Below, one piece after another: positions 34,225 through 42,018 of a stretch of DNA of 64,000 nt (its first letter is position 1; each line of letters begins with the position of its first letter). A program made the position numbers and the translations under genes. The notes under the pieces were generated by a model. It saw nothing but the letters and a program-made list of their open reading frames with translations, was not told the origin of the DNA and did not search any database. This DNA comes from Oscillospiraceae bacterium. GTDB taxonomy: Bacteria; Bacillota; Clostridia; Oscillospirales; Oscillospiraceae. Location of the stretch: the NCBI GenBank assembly GCA_910575695.1, contig CAJTGJ010000020.1, positions 20,798 to 84,797 of the forward strand, given 5' to 3'.

Positions 34225-35451
34225 TTACGCCAGCACCGCCCGGTGGAACACCTTTTTGCCCTTCTTGATGATAACGCCCTCCCCGGCGAATGCCTCCCTG
34301 GGGAACTGGGCAGCGGAGTCGGTGATCTTCTCGTCCGCCACGGCAATGCCCCCCTGCTGGATGAGCCGCCGGGCCTCGCCGTTGGACGCCGCCAGCCCGC
34401 ACTTGACCAGCAGGGTCAGCGCGCCAATGGAGCCGTCGGTGAAGTCGGCATCGGTCAATTCTGTGGACGGCATATTGCTGGCGTCCCCGCCGGTGGAGAA
34501 CAGCGCCTTGGCGGCGTCCCGGGCCTTGTTGGCCTCCTCCTCGCCGTGGACCATGCTGGTCAGCTCCCAGGCCAGGATCTCCTTGGCCTGGTTCAGCTGG
34601 GCGTCCTTCCAGCCGTCCATCTCGTCGATCTGCTCCAGGGGCAGGAAGGTCAGCAGGCGGATGCACTTCATCACATCCGCGTCCCCCACGTTGCGCCAGT
34701 ACTGGTAGAAATCGTAGGGGCTGGTCTTGTTGGGGTCCAGCCACACCGCGTTGCCCGCCGTCTTGCCCATCTTGTTGCCCTGGGAATCGGTGAGCAGAGT
34801 GATGGTCATACAGTGGGAATCCTTGCCCAGCTTCCGGCGGATCAGCTCGGTGCCCCCCAGCATATTGGACCACTGGTCGTTGCCGCCGCACTGCATATTA
34901 CAGCCTGCGGTCTGGAACATATGGTAGAAGTCATAGGACTGCATGATCATATAGTTGAACTCCAGGAAGGACAGGCCCTTCTCCATGCGCTGCTTGTAGC
35001 ACTCCGCCCGGAGCATATTGTTCACCGAGAAGCAGGCCCCCACCTCCCGGAGCAGCTCCACGTAGTTCAGGTCCAGCAGCCAGTCGGCGTTATTGAGCAT
35101 CATAGCTTTGCCCTCGCCGAAGTCGATGAACTTCTCCATCTGGCGCTTAAAACACTCGGCGTTGTGGTCGATGTCCTCCTTGGTGAGCATTTTCCGCATA
35201 TCGGTGCGGCCGGAGGGGTCGCCGATCATGGTGGTGCCGCCGCCGATCAGGGCGATGGGGGTGTTCCCCGCCGCCTGGAGCCGCTTCATCAGCGTCAGGG
35301 CCACGAAGTGCCCCGCCGTCAGGCTGTCCGCCGTGCAGTCAAAGCCGATATAAAAGGTTGCATTGCCGTTGTTGATGAGGTCCTTCACCTCGTCCTCGCT
35401 GGTCACCTGGGCTATCAGCCCGCGGGCCACAAGTTCGTCGTAAATTGTCAT
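34225..35451 (-). CDS. tyrS: Tyrosyl-tRNA synthetase (internal start)
   Basis: A 408-residue class I synthetase, the expected length, beginning MTIYDELVARGLIAQ. The HIGH-type region is FDCTADSLTAGHFVAL. Tyrosine-binding residues are in the NYMIMQSYDF and CGGNDQW segments. The KMSKS-type loop appears as GNKMGKTAGNAVW. The S4-like RNA-binding domain is C-terminal (LVKCGLAASNGEARRLIQQGG). It charges tRNA-Tyr. A ribosome binding site (AAGAAGGAG, six bases upstream) precedes ATG 35451, so a free synthetase can be made inside the larger frame. Whether the fusion is also made is undecided. Confidence 0.93.
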   Translation of the reverse strand: MTIYDELVARGLIAQVTSEDEVKDLINNGNATFYIGFDCTADSLTAGHFVALTLMKRLQAAGNTPIALIGGGTTMIGDPSGRTDMRKMLTKEDIDHNAECFKRQMEKFIDFGEGKAMMLNNADWLLDLNYVELLREVGACFSVNNMLRAECYKQRMEKGLSFLEFNYMIMQSYDFYHMFQTAGCNMQCGGNDQWSNMLGGTELIRRKLGKDSHCMTITLLTDSQGNKMGKTAGNAVWLDPNKTSPYDFYQYWRNVGDADVMKCIRLLTFLPLEQIDEMDGWKDAQLNQAKEILAWELTSMVHGEEEANKARDAAKALFSTGGDASNMPSTELTDADFTDGSIGALTLLVKCGLAASNGEARRLIQQGGIAVADEKITDSAAQFPREAFAGEGVIIKKGKKVFHRAVLA

Positions 35452-35910
35452 GTTTTTCTCCTTCTTTCGTTTTTGGGTAAGCTCCCAGGCCATCTCCATA
35501 GACCAGGACTGATAGCTTAAAAAGGTTGTTTTCCGGAACTCCTCTGCCGGCATCCAGGTGAGAACATGATCGCTCTCCACAGGCTGAGATACCTGCTTTC
35601 CCAGTTCAAGCAAATAAACGTGGCCTATGGGGTGATAGGGACGCCCGTTCAAATCGGCGGTGAACTCCTCCCCCACGCAGACCTTCTCCCCCACCGCCAC
35701 AGCATATCCTGTCTCCTCCAGGGCCTCCCGGCGGATACAGGCAGGTTCATCCTCGCCAGGCTCAATGCCGCCGCCCAGCAGGAAACAGCCCTTACGGGCA
35801 CTGCAGACCACCGCCGCATTACCCTGGCCATCAAAGGCAATCCCGTAGGCTCCGGGACGGTCCCGGTACGTCATCCCCGGCTGGGGCGCTCCAAACACCC
35901 TATGCTCCAT
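34225..35910 (-). CDS. Nudix hydrolase-tyrosyl-tRNA synthetase single reading frame
   Basis: One uninterrupted 561-codon frame. Residues 1-150 are a Nudix domain with an intact box, GGIEPGEDEPACIRREALEE (about 47-66) followed by TGY. It opens with ATG 35910 and AGGAGG 8 bases upstream. Residues 154-561 are a complete tyrosyl-tRNA synthetase. The join, KRKKEKN before MTIYDEL, is read without a stop. An AAGGAG sits 6 bases before the internal ATG (35451). Either a 561-residue fusion is made, or both products arise by internal initiation. A T-box and promoter lie upstream, so Nudix activity is also controlled by tyrosine-tRNA charging. I know of no described Nudix-TyrRS fusion. Confidence 0.85.
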   Translation of the reverse strand: MEHRVFGAPQPGMTYRDRPGAYGIAFDGQGNAAVVCSARKGCFLLGGGIEPGEDEPACIRREALEETGYAVAVGEKVCVGEEFTADLNGRPYHPIGHVYLLELGKQVSQPVESDHVLTWMPAEEFRKTTFLSYQSWSMEMAWELTQKRKKEKNMTIYDELVARGLIAQVTSEDEVKDLINNGNATFYIGFDCTADSLTAGHFVALTLMKRLQAAGNTPIALIGGGTTMIGDPSGRTDMRKMLTKEDIDHNAECFKRQMEKFIDFGEGKAMMLNNADWLLDLNYVELLREVGACFSVNNMLRAECYKQRMEKGLSFLEFNYMIMQSYDFYHMFQTAGCNMQCGGNDQWSNMLGGTELIRRKLGKDSHCMTITLLTDSQGNKMGKTAGNAVWLDPNKTSPYDFYQYWRNVGDADVMKCIRLLTFLPLEQIDEMDGWKDAQLNQAKEILAWELTSMVHGEEEANKARDAAKALFSTGGDASNMPSTELTDADFTDGSIGALTLLVKCGLAASNGEARRLIQQGGIAVADEKITDSAAQFPREAFAGEGVIIKKGKKVFHRAVLA

Positions 35911-35927
35911 TCAGATTTCCTCCTGCA

Positions 35928-36192
35928 TCAAAACGCCCCCTGTCCCATTCAGGACAGAGGGCGAAAGCTCGCGGTACCACCTCTGCTTTGCCGCCCCCTC
36001 GCGGAAACGGCCTCAGGGAGTCCCCAGCAGGACCCCGGCGCTGTACCGGGCGCACCCGTCCAGCCCTACTGGGGAAATCCCGTTCAGGCGGCTGCTCCGA
36101 GGGGTATTCGCCAACGGCCCCTCTCCCCCTTCCACCAAAACGGGGGCTCTCTGGGCAGGAAGCCGGTGGCTACTGGTCCTCATCCTCGCATT
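35928..36192 (-). promoter_or_regulatory. T-box riboswitch, tyrosine specifier
   Basis: On the minus strand, the T-box sequence AGGTGGTACCGCG is at 35982-35970. It is followed by a terminator stem (35952-35963 with 35934-35945) and TTTTGA. The upstream Stem I region has the AGAGAGCCCCCG and GGTGGAAGGGGG elements, and the specifier loop reads GAATACCCC with UAC (36106-36104), a Tyr codon. Uncharged tRNA-Tyr would stabilise the antiterminator and let the Nudix-tyrS transcript continue. Confidence 0.95.
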
Positions 36193-36198
36193 ACCAGA

Positions 36199-36227
36199 AT
36201 CATATCACAAGATGCCCGCCTTGTCAA
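36199..36227 (-). promoter_or_regulatory. Promoter of the T-box/Nudix-tyrS transcript
   Basis: On the minus strand, TTGACA (36227-36222), a 17-base spacer and TATGAT (36204-36199). Confidence 0.85.
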
Positions 36228-36241
36228 ATCCTTTTCCGGGA

Positions 36242-36275
36242 AACAACAAAGCAGCCTTTCGGCTGCTTTGTTGTT
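36242..36275 (-). terminator. Terminator after the first SleB-like gene
   Basis: A perfect 15-bp stem (36242-36256 with 36261-36275) and four-base loop, followed on the minus strand by TTTCCC. Confidence 0.8.
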
Positions 36276-36284
36276 CCTTGCTTC

Positions 36285-37220
36285 TCAAGCGTAAAACGCA
36301 TGAGCTCCAATTGTCGTGATATAGGGACGATTCTTAGACGCGTAGCAGGACAGGCCCGCCTGAGCGAAGAACAACGCGTTGGGCAGAAGGTCCGCTCCAT
36401 CCATGACCAGCTTCGCCGCGATCACGGATTCCGCGTTGGGCGTCCTGTTCAGCGTGCCGTTGATGGCGGGGCTGAACTGGTTCTTCTGATACAGCACATC
36501 GTAGATGTTGTTGGGGAACAGCGGGCTTTTCACCCGGTTCATCACCACGTTGCCCACCGCGATCTTGCCGTTCAGGACCTGGTTGCCGCTCTCAGCGTTG
36601 ATGATGCGGGACAGCCAGTACAGGGTATCCGCGTTATAGCTGCTGTCGCCGGACTGGATATAGACGCCCTCGGAAGCGCTGCGGCGGCTGAGGAGCACCG
36701 AGCCGTTATAGCCCACATCCAGGTTGAACACCCGGGCCAGCACCCGAACGGGAGCGGCAATGGAGTTGTTCAACGTGATAATGCCATCCTTCGCATAGAG
36801 ATAGCGGCCATTGGCCACAATATACGGGGTCCCGGCAGAAACCGTCATGTTGAGGGTCTCCTGCACCACATTCGCGGTGTTCCCCGCCGCGTCCACAACC
36901 TGCTCCACCCGGGCGGAGCTGACGGTGACAACACCGTTGGCCTCCTCCACCGTGGCCGCCGGGTCCAGCATGGACACGAAGGAACGCACGGTAATATAGG
37001 TGACGCCGTTGCGGATCTGGTACTCTACGGACTGCTGCGGCACGCCGTCCAGGCGGATGGCGCTTTGCGAAGCAGCCTCTACAGTGGCTACGATGGAGGA
37101 TGGATCAATGGAGGGCGTAGAACCCGCCTGCTGATCATCCAGCGGCGCGGCCACCGCAGGAAGGATAAAGCTCACGACAGCGAGGGAGGCCAGCAAGGAA
37201 CTGACTGCTCGTGTTTTCAT
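36285..37220 (-). CDS. Secreted SleB-like cell wall hydrolase with copper amine oxidase-type N domain
   Basis: A 311-residue protein: signal peptide (residues 1-24), a region like the copper-amine-oxidase N-terminal domain (about 60-170, with YITVRSFVSMLDP and APVRVLARVF), and a C-terminal hydrolase_2/SleB-like domain (LYWLSRIINAESGNQVLNGK, then AVGNVVMNRV). SleB is a spore cortex lytic transglycosylase, and this family's Glu in INAES is the likely catalytic residue. It could act on spore cortex or vegetative wall. It lies beside a paralogue (37403-38221). Terminator at 36242-36275. Confidence 0.85.
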   Translation of the reverse strand: MKTRAVSSLLASLAVVSFILPAVAAPLDDQQAGSTPSIDPSSIVATVEAASQSAIRLDGVPQQSVEYQIRNGVTYITVRSFVSMLDPAATVEEANGVVTVSSARVEQVVDAAGNTANVVQETLNMTVSAGTPYIVANGRYLYAKDGIITLNNSIAAPVRVLARVFNLDVGYNGSVLLSRRSASEGVYIQSGDSSYNADTLYWLSRIINAESGNQVLNGKIAVGNVVMNRVKSPLFPNNIYDVLYQKNQFSPAINGTLNRTPNAESVIAAKLVMDGADLLPNALFFAQAGLSCYASKNRPYITTIGAHAFYA

Positions 37221-37402
37221 GAAATCTCTCCTTATTACAATTTGCTCTCAAATTGTAACCATATTGTAACCGATTCAAAACCATTTTGCAACCCTTTTAT
37301 GTAGTCAAAATAGCCGAACCTATTCCAAAAATAGGTTCGGCTATTGTGCTTATTCTATAATTCCGGCGTTTTATCTCCCATATATTTTCCAATATATGGA
37401 TT
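37221..37402 (-). promoter_or_regulatory. Upstream region of the first SleB-like gene
   Basis: The minus strand has TTGCAA, 17 bases, TACAAT (37292-37264) and a second GGTTACAAT copy 11 bases further on. The same GTTACAAT string occurs upstream of the neighbouring paralogue (38255-38248). A 16-bp hairpin at 37309-37345 terminates the paralogue. Confidence 0.45.
37309..37345 (-). terminator. Terminator after the second SleB-like gene
   Basis: Perfect 16-bp stem (37309-37324 with 37330-37345) with a five-base loop, followed on the minus strand by TTGACTAC. Confidence 0.75.
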
Positions 37403-38221
37403 TCATCGATAAAACCAGTGACAGCCAATGGTTACAACAAAGTCTTGATTCTCCATGGTCCAGTGGTTGGTGGTCAGCTCAGGGGCAATGAAATACAGGC
37501 TGTCTCCCGCTGCCCGGGCGCCGTCCAGCACCAGTTTTGCCGCCAGCACACTCTCCAGGGTGGGCTCATGATAGACGGTGCCGTTTGCCACCGGCTCGAA
37601 CTGGATGCCCCATTTCCGGTCGAAGATCACGTCATAAATTGTGTCGGGGAACTCCCGGCTTGCCACCCGGTTGAGCACCACCGTGCCCACCGCGATCTTG
37701 CCCAGCAGCGGCTCCCCCTGGCTCTCCGCCGAGATGATGCGGGACATCCAGTACAGATCCTCCGCCGTATACGCCGGAGCGGAGGCCCGCCCAAGTCCCG
37801 GCGTGAGGGTGATTCCCTCCTTCCGGGACCAGTCCACTGTACCGCCCAGGGCCTCCGCCAGCACCCGGACCGGCACCAGCGTCCGCCCATTCTCCAGCAG
37901 CACCCCGTCAGGGATGTACAGCGCCCTGTCGTTCACCGTCAGCCACACATCCCCGGGCCGGGCGGAGAGGGTCAGGCCGTCTCCACGCACCCAGGCGGCG
38001 CCGCCCTCCCAGGACACCTCCGCCTCCGGGGCCAGCAGTCCGGCCACCGTGCGCAGGGACACATATGTGGTGCCGCCCCCCACCAGGCGGGCCTCGGCCT
38101 GGGTCCAGAAGTTCTGCCCCGACACAGACAGCACGTCCACCGCCGACGCGGGCCGGACCAGGGGCAGGGTCAGCGCGGCCGCCAGCACCGTCGTAAGTAA
38201 GGCTTTCCGAAGTTTCATCAC
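37403..38221 (-). CDS. Secreted SleB-like cell wall hydrolase (paralogue)
   Basis: A 272-residue protein: signal peptide ending near SASA (about residue 27), a copper-amine-oxidase-type domain (about 55-140, TYVSLRTVAGLLAP and LVPVRVLAEALGG), and a SleB-like hydrolase domain (LYWMSRIISAESQGEPLLGK, AVGTVVLNRV). It is clearly a paralogue of the 36285-37220 product with the same architecture but a shorter linker, giving a tandem pair of envelope hydrolases. Two adjacent ATG codons (38221, 38218) follow AAGGAG; either may be used. Confidence 0.85.
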   Translation of the reverse strand: MMKLRKALLTTVLAAALTLPLVRPASAVDVLSVSGQNFWTQAEARLVGGGTTYVSLRTVAGLLAPEAEVSWEGGAAWVRGDGLTLSARPGDVWLTVNDRALYIPDGVLLENGRTLVPVRVLAEALGGTVDWSRKEGITLTPGLGRASAPAYTAEDLYWMSRIISAESQGEPLLGKIAVGTVVLNRVASREFPDTIYDVIFDRKWGIQFEPVANGTVYHEPTLESVLAAKLVLDGARAAGDSLYFIAPELTTNHWTMENQDFVVTIGCHWFYR

Positions 38222-38325
38222 ATATCACTCCTTGAAGTTATGACAAAATTGTAACTTTTCCAGCCCGATGCCGCAAGTCTAAATGTTTTCCAGCCCAAGC
38301 TGATTTTTCCATTGGGAAAAAGGCG

Positions 38326-38356
38326 CAAAAAAGCCGCCCGGCACCGCCGGACGGCT
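38326..38356 (-). terminator. Terminator after the YhcH-family gene
   Basis: An 11-bp stem with one mismatch (38332-38342 with 38346-38356). Six A residues at 38327-38332 are a T-run on the minus strand. Confidence 0.7.
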
Positions 38357-38369
38357 CTCTTTCCCGCAA

Positions 38370-38834
38370 TCAAAGGAGGCTCTGCTTCACCTTTGCCACG
38401 ACCTTGCGCACCGGGGCGGGCTCCCCCGCGGCACAGCCGGGGCGGTGAATGTCGTTGGAGAAGAAAATGCAGTAGCTGCCGGGAGTCACGTCCACAAAGG
38501 CCTCCCCCGTCAAGTCCTGGTAAAAAGTGACATCCTTCCCCTCGGGGTCCTCCTGCACCGTTTCGGCGCCGGTGTAGGGCACATAGCCCATCCGCTCCAC
38601 GCCGGACACGATGTACTGAATGTCCAGATAGTCGTCGTGGCGCTCCGGGCAGCGGTCCCCGGCGGGCTGGGTGGTAAAGTCCTGGATCATCACATAGATG
38701 TCCTTCCCCTGAAGCTCATAGGTCCCGGCCTCCATCTGGGCCGCGTCGTGGTCCGCGATCCAGTCCAGCGCAGTCTGGATGGCGGCGGGGTACTTGTACG
38801 GGCTGGTTTTGGCATGGGCAGAGGCGAAAATCAT
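38370..38834 (-). CDS. YhcH/YjgK/YiaL family protein
   Basis: A 154-residue cupin-like protein related to EbgC/YhcH. Conserved segments are RHDDYLDIQYIVSGVERMGY near the middle and SYCIFFSNDIHRPGCAAG with metal-type His in the C-terminal third, then VRKVVAKVK. Family members act on sugar derivatives (beta-galactosidase subunit beta, N-acetylneuraminate or sugar-acid anomers). ATG 38834 has AAGGAG 9 bases upstream; an in-frame TTG at 38840 is the alternative start. Not linked to other sugar genes, so the substrate is unclear. Confidence 0.85.
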   Translation of the reverse strand: MIFASAHAKTSPYKYPAAIQTALDWIADHDAAQMEAGTYELQGKDIYVMIQDFTTQPAGDRCPERHDDYLDIQYIVSGVERMGYVPYTGAETVQEDPEGKDVTFYQDLTGEAFVDVTPGSYCIFFSNDIHRPGCAAGEPAPVRKVVAKVKQSLL

Positions 38835-38876
38835 GGTCAAACACTCCTTATAATAAATATTTGCCGATCTGGCAAA

Positions 38877-39470
38877 TCAGCTCCTCCACGATACGACATC
38901 ATCCAACCCCTTGCGCGGCCGCTCCCTGGGACATTCATCGGGATAGCCGAACGCAACCGCCGCAATCAGCTCCCCGTCACAGTCCAGCCACTGGCACAGC
39001 TCCTCATAGGCGAAATAAATGTCGCAGATCCAGAGACTGCCGATTCCCTTCTCCGCAGCGGCCAGCAGCATATTTTGAATCGAAGCGCTGACAGATTGAA
39101 TGTTGCAGATTTCATAAACACGTTCTTCCAGCGTCAGCTCCGCGAAAATCCCCTTCCCCAGTGAGTTGGTGACAAAAACCACCACCGGCGCTTCCGCCAT
39201 GATATCCACCGTGTATTTTGCCGCGGCGATATGCTGTCTGCTCTGGGGCAGCAGCGCAATGCCGTTTTCTTCCCGCTCAATTCCCCGGCGGAACGCGTTC
39301 AGCATTTCCTCCTTGGCGGTTCCCTGAATGACAATGTATTTCCACGGCTGTCTGTTTTTGGAGGACGGGGCTTTGATCCCGCTCTGGATAATCCCTGTCA
39401 GATCTTCCCGGGATATCGGCTTATGGAGAAATTTCCTGATGCTCCGCCTGTCATAAATCGCGGAAATCAT
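38877..39470 (-). CDS. Nitroreductase family protein
   Basis: A 197-residue FMN-dependent oxidoreductase. The N-terminus (IYDRRSIRKFLHKPIS) carries the FMN-phosphate arginines, APSSKNRQPWKYIVI is the FMN-ring-binding loop, and GIGSLWICDIYFAYEEL plus AAVAFGYPDECP form the C-terminal part. These enzymes reduce nitro compounds, quinones or thioredoxin-like partners in anaerobes. The exact role is unclear. Fifteen bases before the next gene on the same strand. Confidence 0.9.
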   Translation of the reverse strand: MISAIYDRRSIRKFLHKPISREDLTGIIQSGIKAPSSKNRQPWKYIVIQGTAKEEMLNAFRRGIEREENGIALLPQSRQHIAAAKYTVDIMAEAPVVVFVTNSLGKGIFAELTLEERVYEICNIQSVSASIQNMLLAAAEKGIGSLWICDIYFAYEELCQWLDCDGELIAAVAFGYPDECPRERPRKGLDDVVSWRS

Positions 39471-39484
39471 GGGCAGGCTCCGGC

Positions 39485-39730
39485 TTACCGGGCGGATTTC
39501 AGCGCCTGGGCCAGCTGGTCCGGGCAGGAGGTGGACTTCATGCCGCAGCGGATGCCCTCCATCCGGGCGATGGCGTCCTCCACCTCCATTCCCTTCAGCA
39601 GGGAGGCGATGCCCTTCAGGTTTCCGTTGCAGCCGCCCATCACCCGGACGGCCTGGATGACACCGTCCTCCACATCAATCTCCATCTGCTTGGAGCAAAC
39701 CCCTCTGGGCGTATACTGGATGGTATCCAT
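39485..39730 (-). CDS. TSCPD domain protein (TIGR03905 type)
   Basis: An 81-residue protein starting MDTIQYTPRGVCSKQMEID. The C-terminal end TSCPDQLAQAL is the TSCPD motif found at the ribonucleotide reductase C-terminus and in small stand-alone proteins of this family. VMGGCNGNLKGIASLL is the conserved core. Function is unknown, possibly a metal or nucleotide-binding accessory protein. ATG 39730 is preferred over 39769, since the extra 13 residues are Lys/Glu-rich filler and AGGAAG lies before it. Confidence 0.8.
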   Translation of the reverse strand: MDTIQYTPRGVCSKQMEIDVEDGVIQAVRVMGGCNGNLKGIASLLKGMEVEDAIARMEGIRCGMKSTSCPDQLAQALKSAR

Positions 39731-39765
39731 TTCGTCATTCTTCCTTTCTGTTTTTCTCTCAGTTG

Positions 39766-40557
39766 TCACAGCACAATCAGCCCATACAGACGGCCCAAAC
39801 GGGCCAGCTCCTCACGCTCCAGCCCGCCGGTGCCGTCGTAAAACGCCCGGCCCTGGTAAACCCGTAGCGCCCCCTCCAACAGCTCGGGCACGTCGGCGTA
39901 CAGGCACAGCGCCTCCCGCACGGCGTACTGGTGCTGGGCAAAAATATCCACGTCGTCCTCCTCGCGGATGGCGATCTTCACTGCCCCCACCGGGTTGTCC
40001 TCGGCGGCTATGATGTCCTCCAGCAGGTCGGGGCCGCACTCGATCTCCTCCCCCACGTCAATGGTGCGGGTGACAAAGCAGGGCGCGGTCCCGGTGGCGC
40101 AGGGAATCACATCCGGGTCCCTGGCCGTCCGCTCGTAGGGGTGGGAAACCGCCTCCCCCGCCCCCGCCCGGAACAGCGGAATCCGGGCGTACTGGGCCAG
40201 CTCGTCCAGCCGCGCCCCCGCAGCGTCCTCAGGGCAGTCGATGCCGAAAGCTGCCGCGCCCATCCCCTCCGCCACAAACAGGGCGGCCAGCATATGCACA
40301 CGGGTGGCGGATTCGCCGTCCCCGTCGCACACCCAGCTCACCCAGGCGGGGGCACAGCCCGCCTCCCGCACCGCAAGCAGGGCGGCGCGGCACTCGGACA
40401 TGGTGGTCATTCCGGCAATGTGTACGGGGCCCTGCTCCGGCTCCAGCCGGGCGCGGTATTCCGCCACGATTTTCTCAAAGCCCGTCTCCCCCATGGGGGG
40501 CACGTCCAGCCCCAGGGGCCCAAGCGTCTGCTTAAATATGGGCACAGAAGCGTCCAT
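39766..40557 (-). CDS. Homocysteine S-methyltransferase-like protein (tentative)
   Basis: A 263-residue protein. The middle (CRAALLAVREAGCAPAWVSW, then CDGDGESA, then GAAAFGIDCPEDAAG) looks like the C-terminal half of a homocysteine S-methyltransferase barrel, where PVWVS-type and GVNC-type strands occur. The zinc-binding Cys of that family is only partly evident (DCPED; no second CC pair), so catalysis is doubtful. The C-terminal 60 residues are alpha-helical and acidic. It is 35 bases upstream of the TSCPD gene. Function should be regarded as unknown. Confidence 0.6.
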   Translation of the reverse strand: MDASVPIFKQTLGPLGLDVPPMGETGFEKIVAEYRARLEPEQGPVHIAGMTTMSECRAALLAVREAGCAPAWVSWVCDGDGESATRVHMLAALFVAEGMGAAAFGIDCPEDAAGARLDELAQYARIPLFRAGAGEAVSHPYERTARDPDVIPCATGTAPCFVTRTIDVGEEIECGPDLLEDIIAAEDNPVGAVKIAIREEDDVDIFAQHQYAVREALCLYADVPELLEGALRVYQGRAFYDGTGGLEREELARLGRLYGLIVL

Positions 40558-40634
40558 TGTACGACTTCACAACTCCTTTATCATTTACTGGCCTATTATT
40601 ATAGCAAACGCGGACAAAGATGGCAAGAGTTTTT

Positions 40635-40695
40635 CCCCGGGAAACGTCCGGGAAACGTCCCGGAAACGCCCCGGAAAACGCCCCCGAAAAGACCG
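40635..40695. repeat. Tandem 11-bp repeats in a divergent promoter region
   Basis: At least five imperfect copies of an 11-base unit, CCGGGAAACGT, drift into CCCGGAAACGC and CCCCGAAAAG. They lie between the divergent S-methyltransferase-like and DUF3048 genes, about 60 bases upstream of the latter's promoter. An iteron-like binding site or recent slippage; unknown. Confidence 0.6.
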
Positions 40696-40751
40696 GTCGC
40701 AGAAATCTGCAAATATTTTCCGAAAAAATGGTATTTCCGCACAATAGTCCA

Positions 40752-40780
40752 TTTACATCCTTCGACAAATTTGGTATAAT
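40752..40780 (+). promoter_or_regulatory. Promoter of the DUF3048 gene
   Basis: TTTACA (40752-40757), a 17-base spacer and an extended TGGTATAAT (to 40780), 54 bases before the ATG. Confidence 0.8.
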
Positions 40781-40834
40781 GACTGTAATCGCCGTGCGCA
40801 GCACGGCGGGTCGAGATTGAGGAGGGATCCCTTT

Positions 40835-41917
40835 ATGAAGCGCACGATCTGTCTGTTCACCGCCCTGCTGCTTCTGCTTCTGCTCCTGCCTGCCTGCGGA
40901 GACACCAGCAGCGACCCATCCGAACCCCCTGAGACCCAGGCCCTCCCGGAAACATCCGAGCCTACGCCGGAACCCACGCATGAGCCCTCCCAGTATGAGC
41001 CCCTCACCGGCCTGCCCTGCGACGAGGATCTCTCCGGCACACGGCCCGCGGCCGTTATGCTCAACAACTTGAAAAGCGCCCTGCCCCAGCAGGGAAACAG
41101 CCAGGCGGATATCATCTATGAGGTGCTGGCGGAAGGGGGCATCACCCGGATGCTGGGCATATACCAGCACCCGGAACGCGTGGGTCCCATCGGCTCGGTG
41201 CGCTCCGCCCGGCAGTATTTCTGGGAACTGTCCCAGGGCCATAACGCGGTTTTTATCCATGCCGGAGGCAGTCCCGAATTTTATGAGACCAAGAGCCGCC
41301 TGGGCCTGTTCACCGTGGACGGGGTCAACGGCGCTTACTCTCTGGCCGGCGCCGGGATGTTCTGGCGGAACCGGGAGCGCATCGAGGGCCATTATTACGA
41401 CTATGAGCACTCCCTGCTCACTTCCGGCGAGGCCATTGCGGCCATGCTGGAGCAAGAGCAGAAAACCGCCTATGACGAGGGCTTCACCTACGAGATGGCC
41501 TTTGCCGACGACGGCACGCCCTCCGGCGGGAAAAGCGCCGCCACTGTCACCGTCCCCTTTTCCAACTACAAATCCGGCGTATTCCACTACGACCAGGCCT
41601 CCGGGCAGTATCTGGTGGAGGAATACGGCGAACCCTACATCGACGGCAACGATAACACCCAGGTGGCGGTCACCAACCTGATTGTGGTGCAGACCACCTG
41701 CACCGTGGTGGACAGCGACGGGCGCCTGAACATTGATCTGACCTCCGGCAATGGCTGGTTTGCCTGCGGCGGGCAGATGATCCCCATCACCTGGGAGAAG
41801 GGCTCTCCCGAGCAGCAGCTGCGCTTCTTCACCCAGGACGGCGCTTCCCTTACCCTGGGCCGGGGCAAGAGCTATGTGTGCGTCATCCCCACCACCCGGG
41901 AGGTCACCGCTGAGTAA
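40835..41917 (+). CDS. DUF3048 (YerB-like) lipoprotein
   Basis: A 360-residue lipoprotein with signal and lipobox LPAC (lipidated Cys at about residue 20). The following 40 residues are a Pro/Glu linker. The YerB/DUF3048 domain follows: PLTGLPCDEDLSGTRPAAVM, ADIIYEVLAEGGITRML, then RVGPIGSVRSARQYFWELSQ with its family-typical Arg-Ser-Ala-Arg, then the C-terminal domain. In Bacillus the homologue is a membrane-attached protein of unknown function. ATG 40835 follows GGAGG; the in-frame TTG at 40817 was rejected. It has a strong promoter of its own. Confidence 0.9.
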   Translation: MKRTICLFTALLLLLLLLPACGDTSSDPSEPPETQALPETSEPTPEPTHEPSQYEPLTGLPCDEDLSGTRPAAVMLNNLKSALPQQGNSQADIIYEVLAEGGITRMLGIYQHPERVGPIGSVRSARQYFWELSQGHNAVFIHAGGSPEFYETKSRLGLFTVDGVNGAYSLAGAGMFWRNRERIEGHYYDYEHSLLTSGEAIAAMLEQEQKTAYDEGFTYEMAFADDGTPSGGKSAATVTVPFSNYKSGVFHYDQASGQYLVEEYGEPYIDGNDNTQVAVTNLIVVQTTCTVVDSDGRLNIDLTSGNGWFACGGQMIPITWEKGSPEQQLRFFTQDGASLTLGRGKSYVCVIPTTREVTAE

Positions 41918-42018
41918 ACAGCAATTTTTGTTGAAACAGCTTTCATTTTCCAGCATAGCGCCAGCTCTGCGGCACAAACTACCTTCGTGACGATTTCACT
42001 GCGAAGGAGGCTTGCAGT

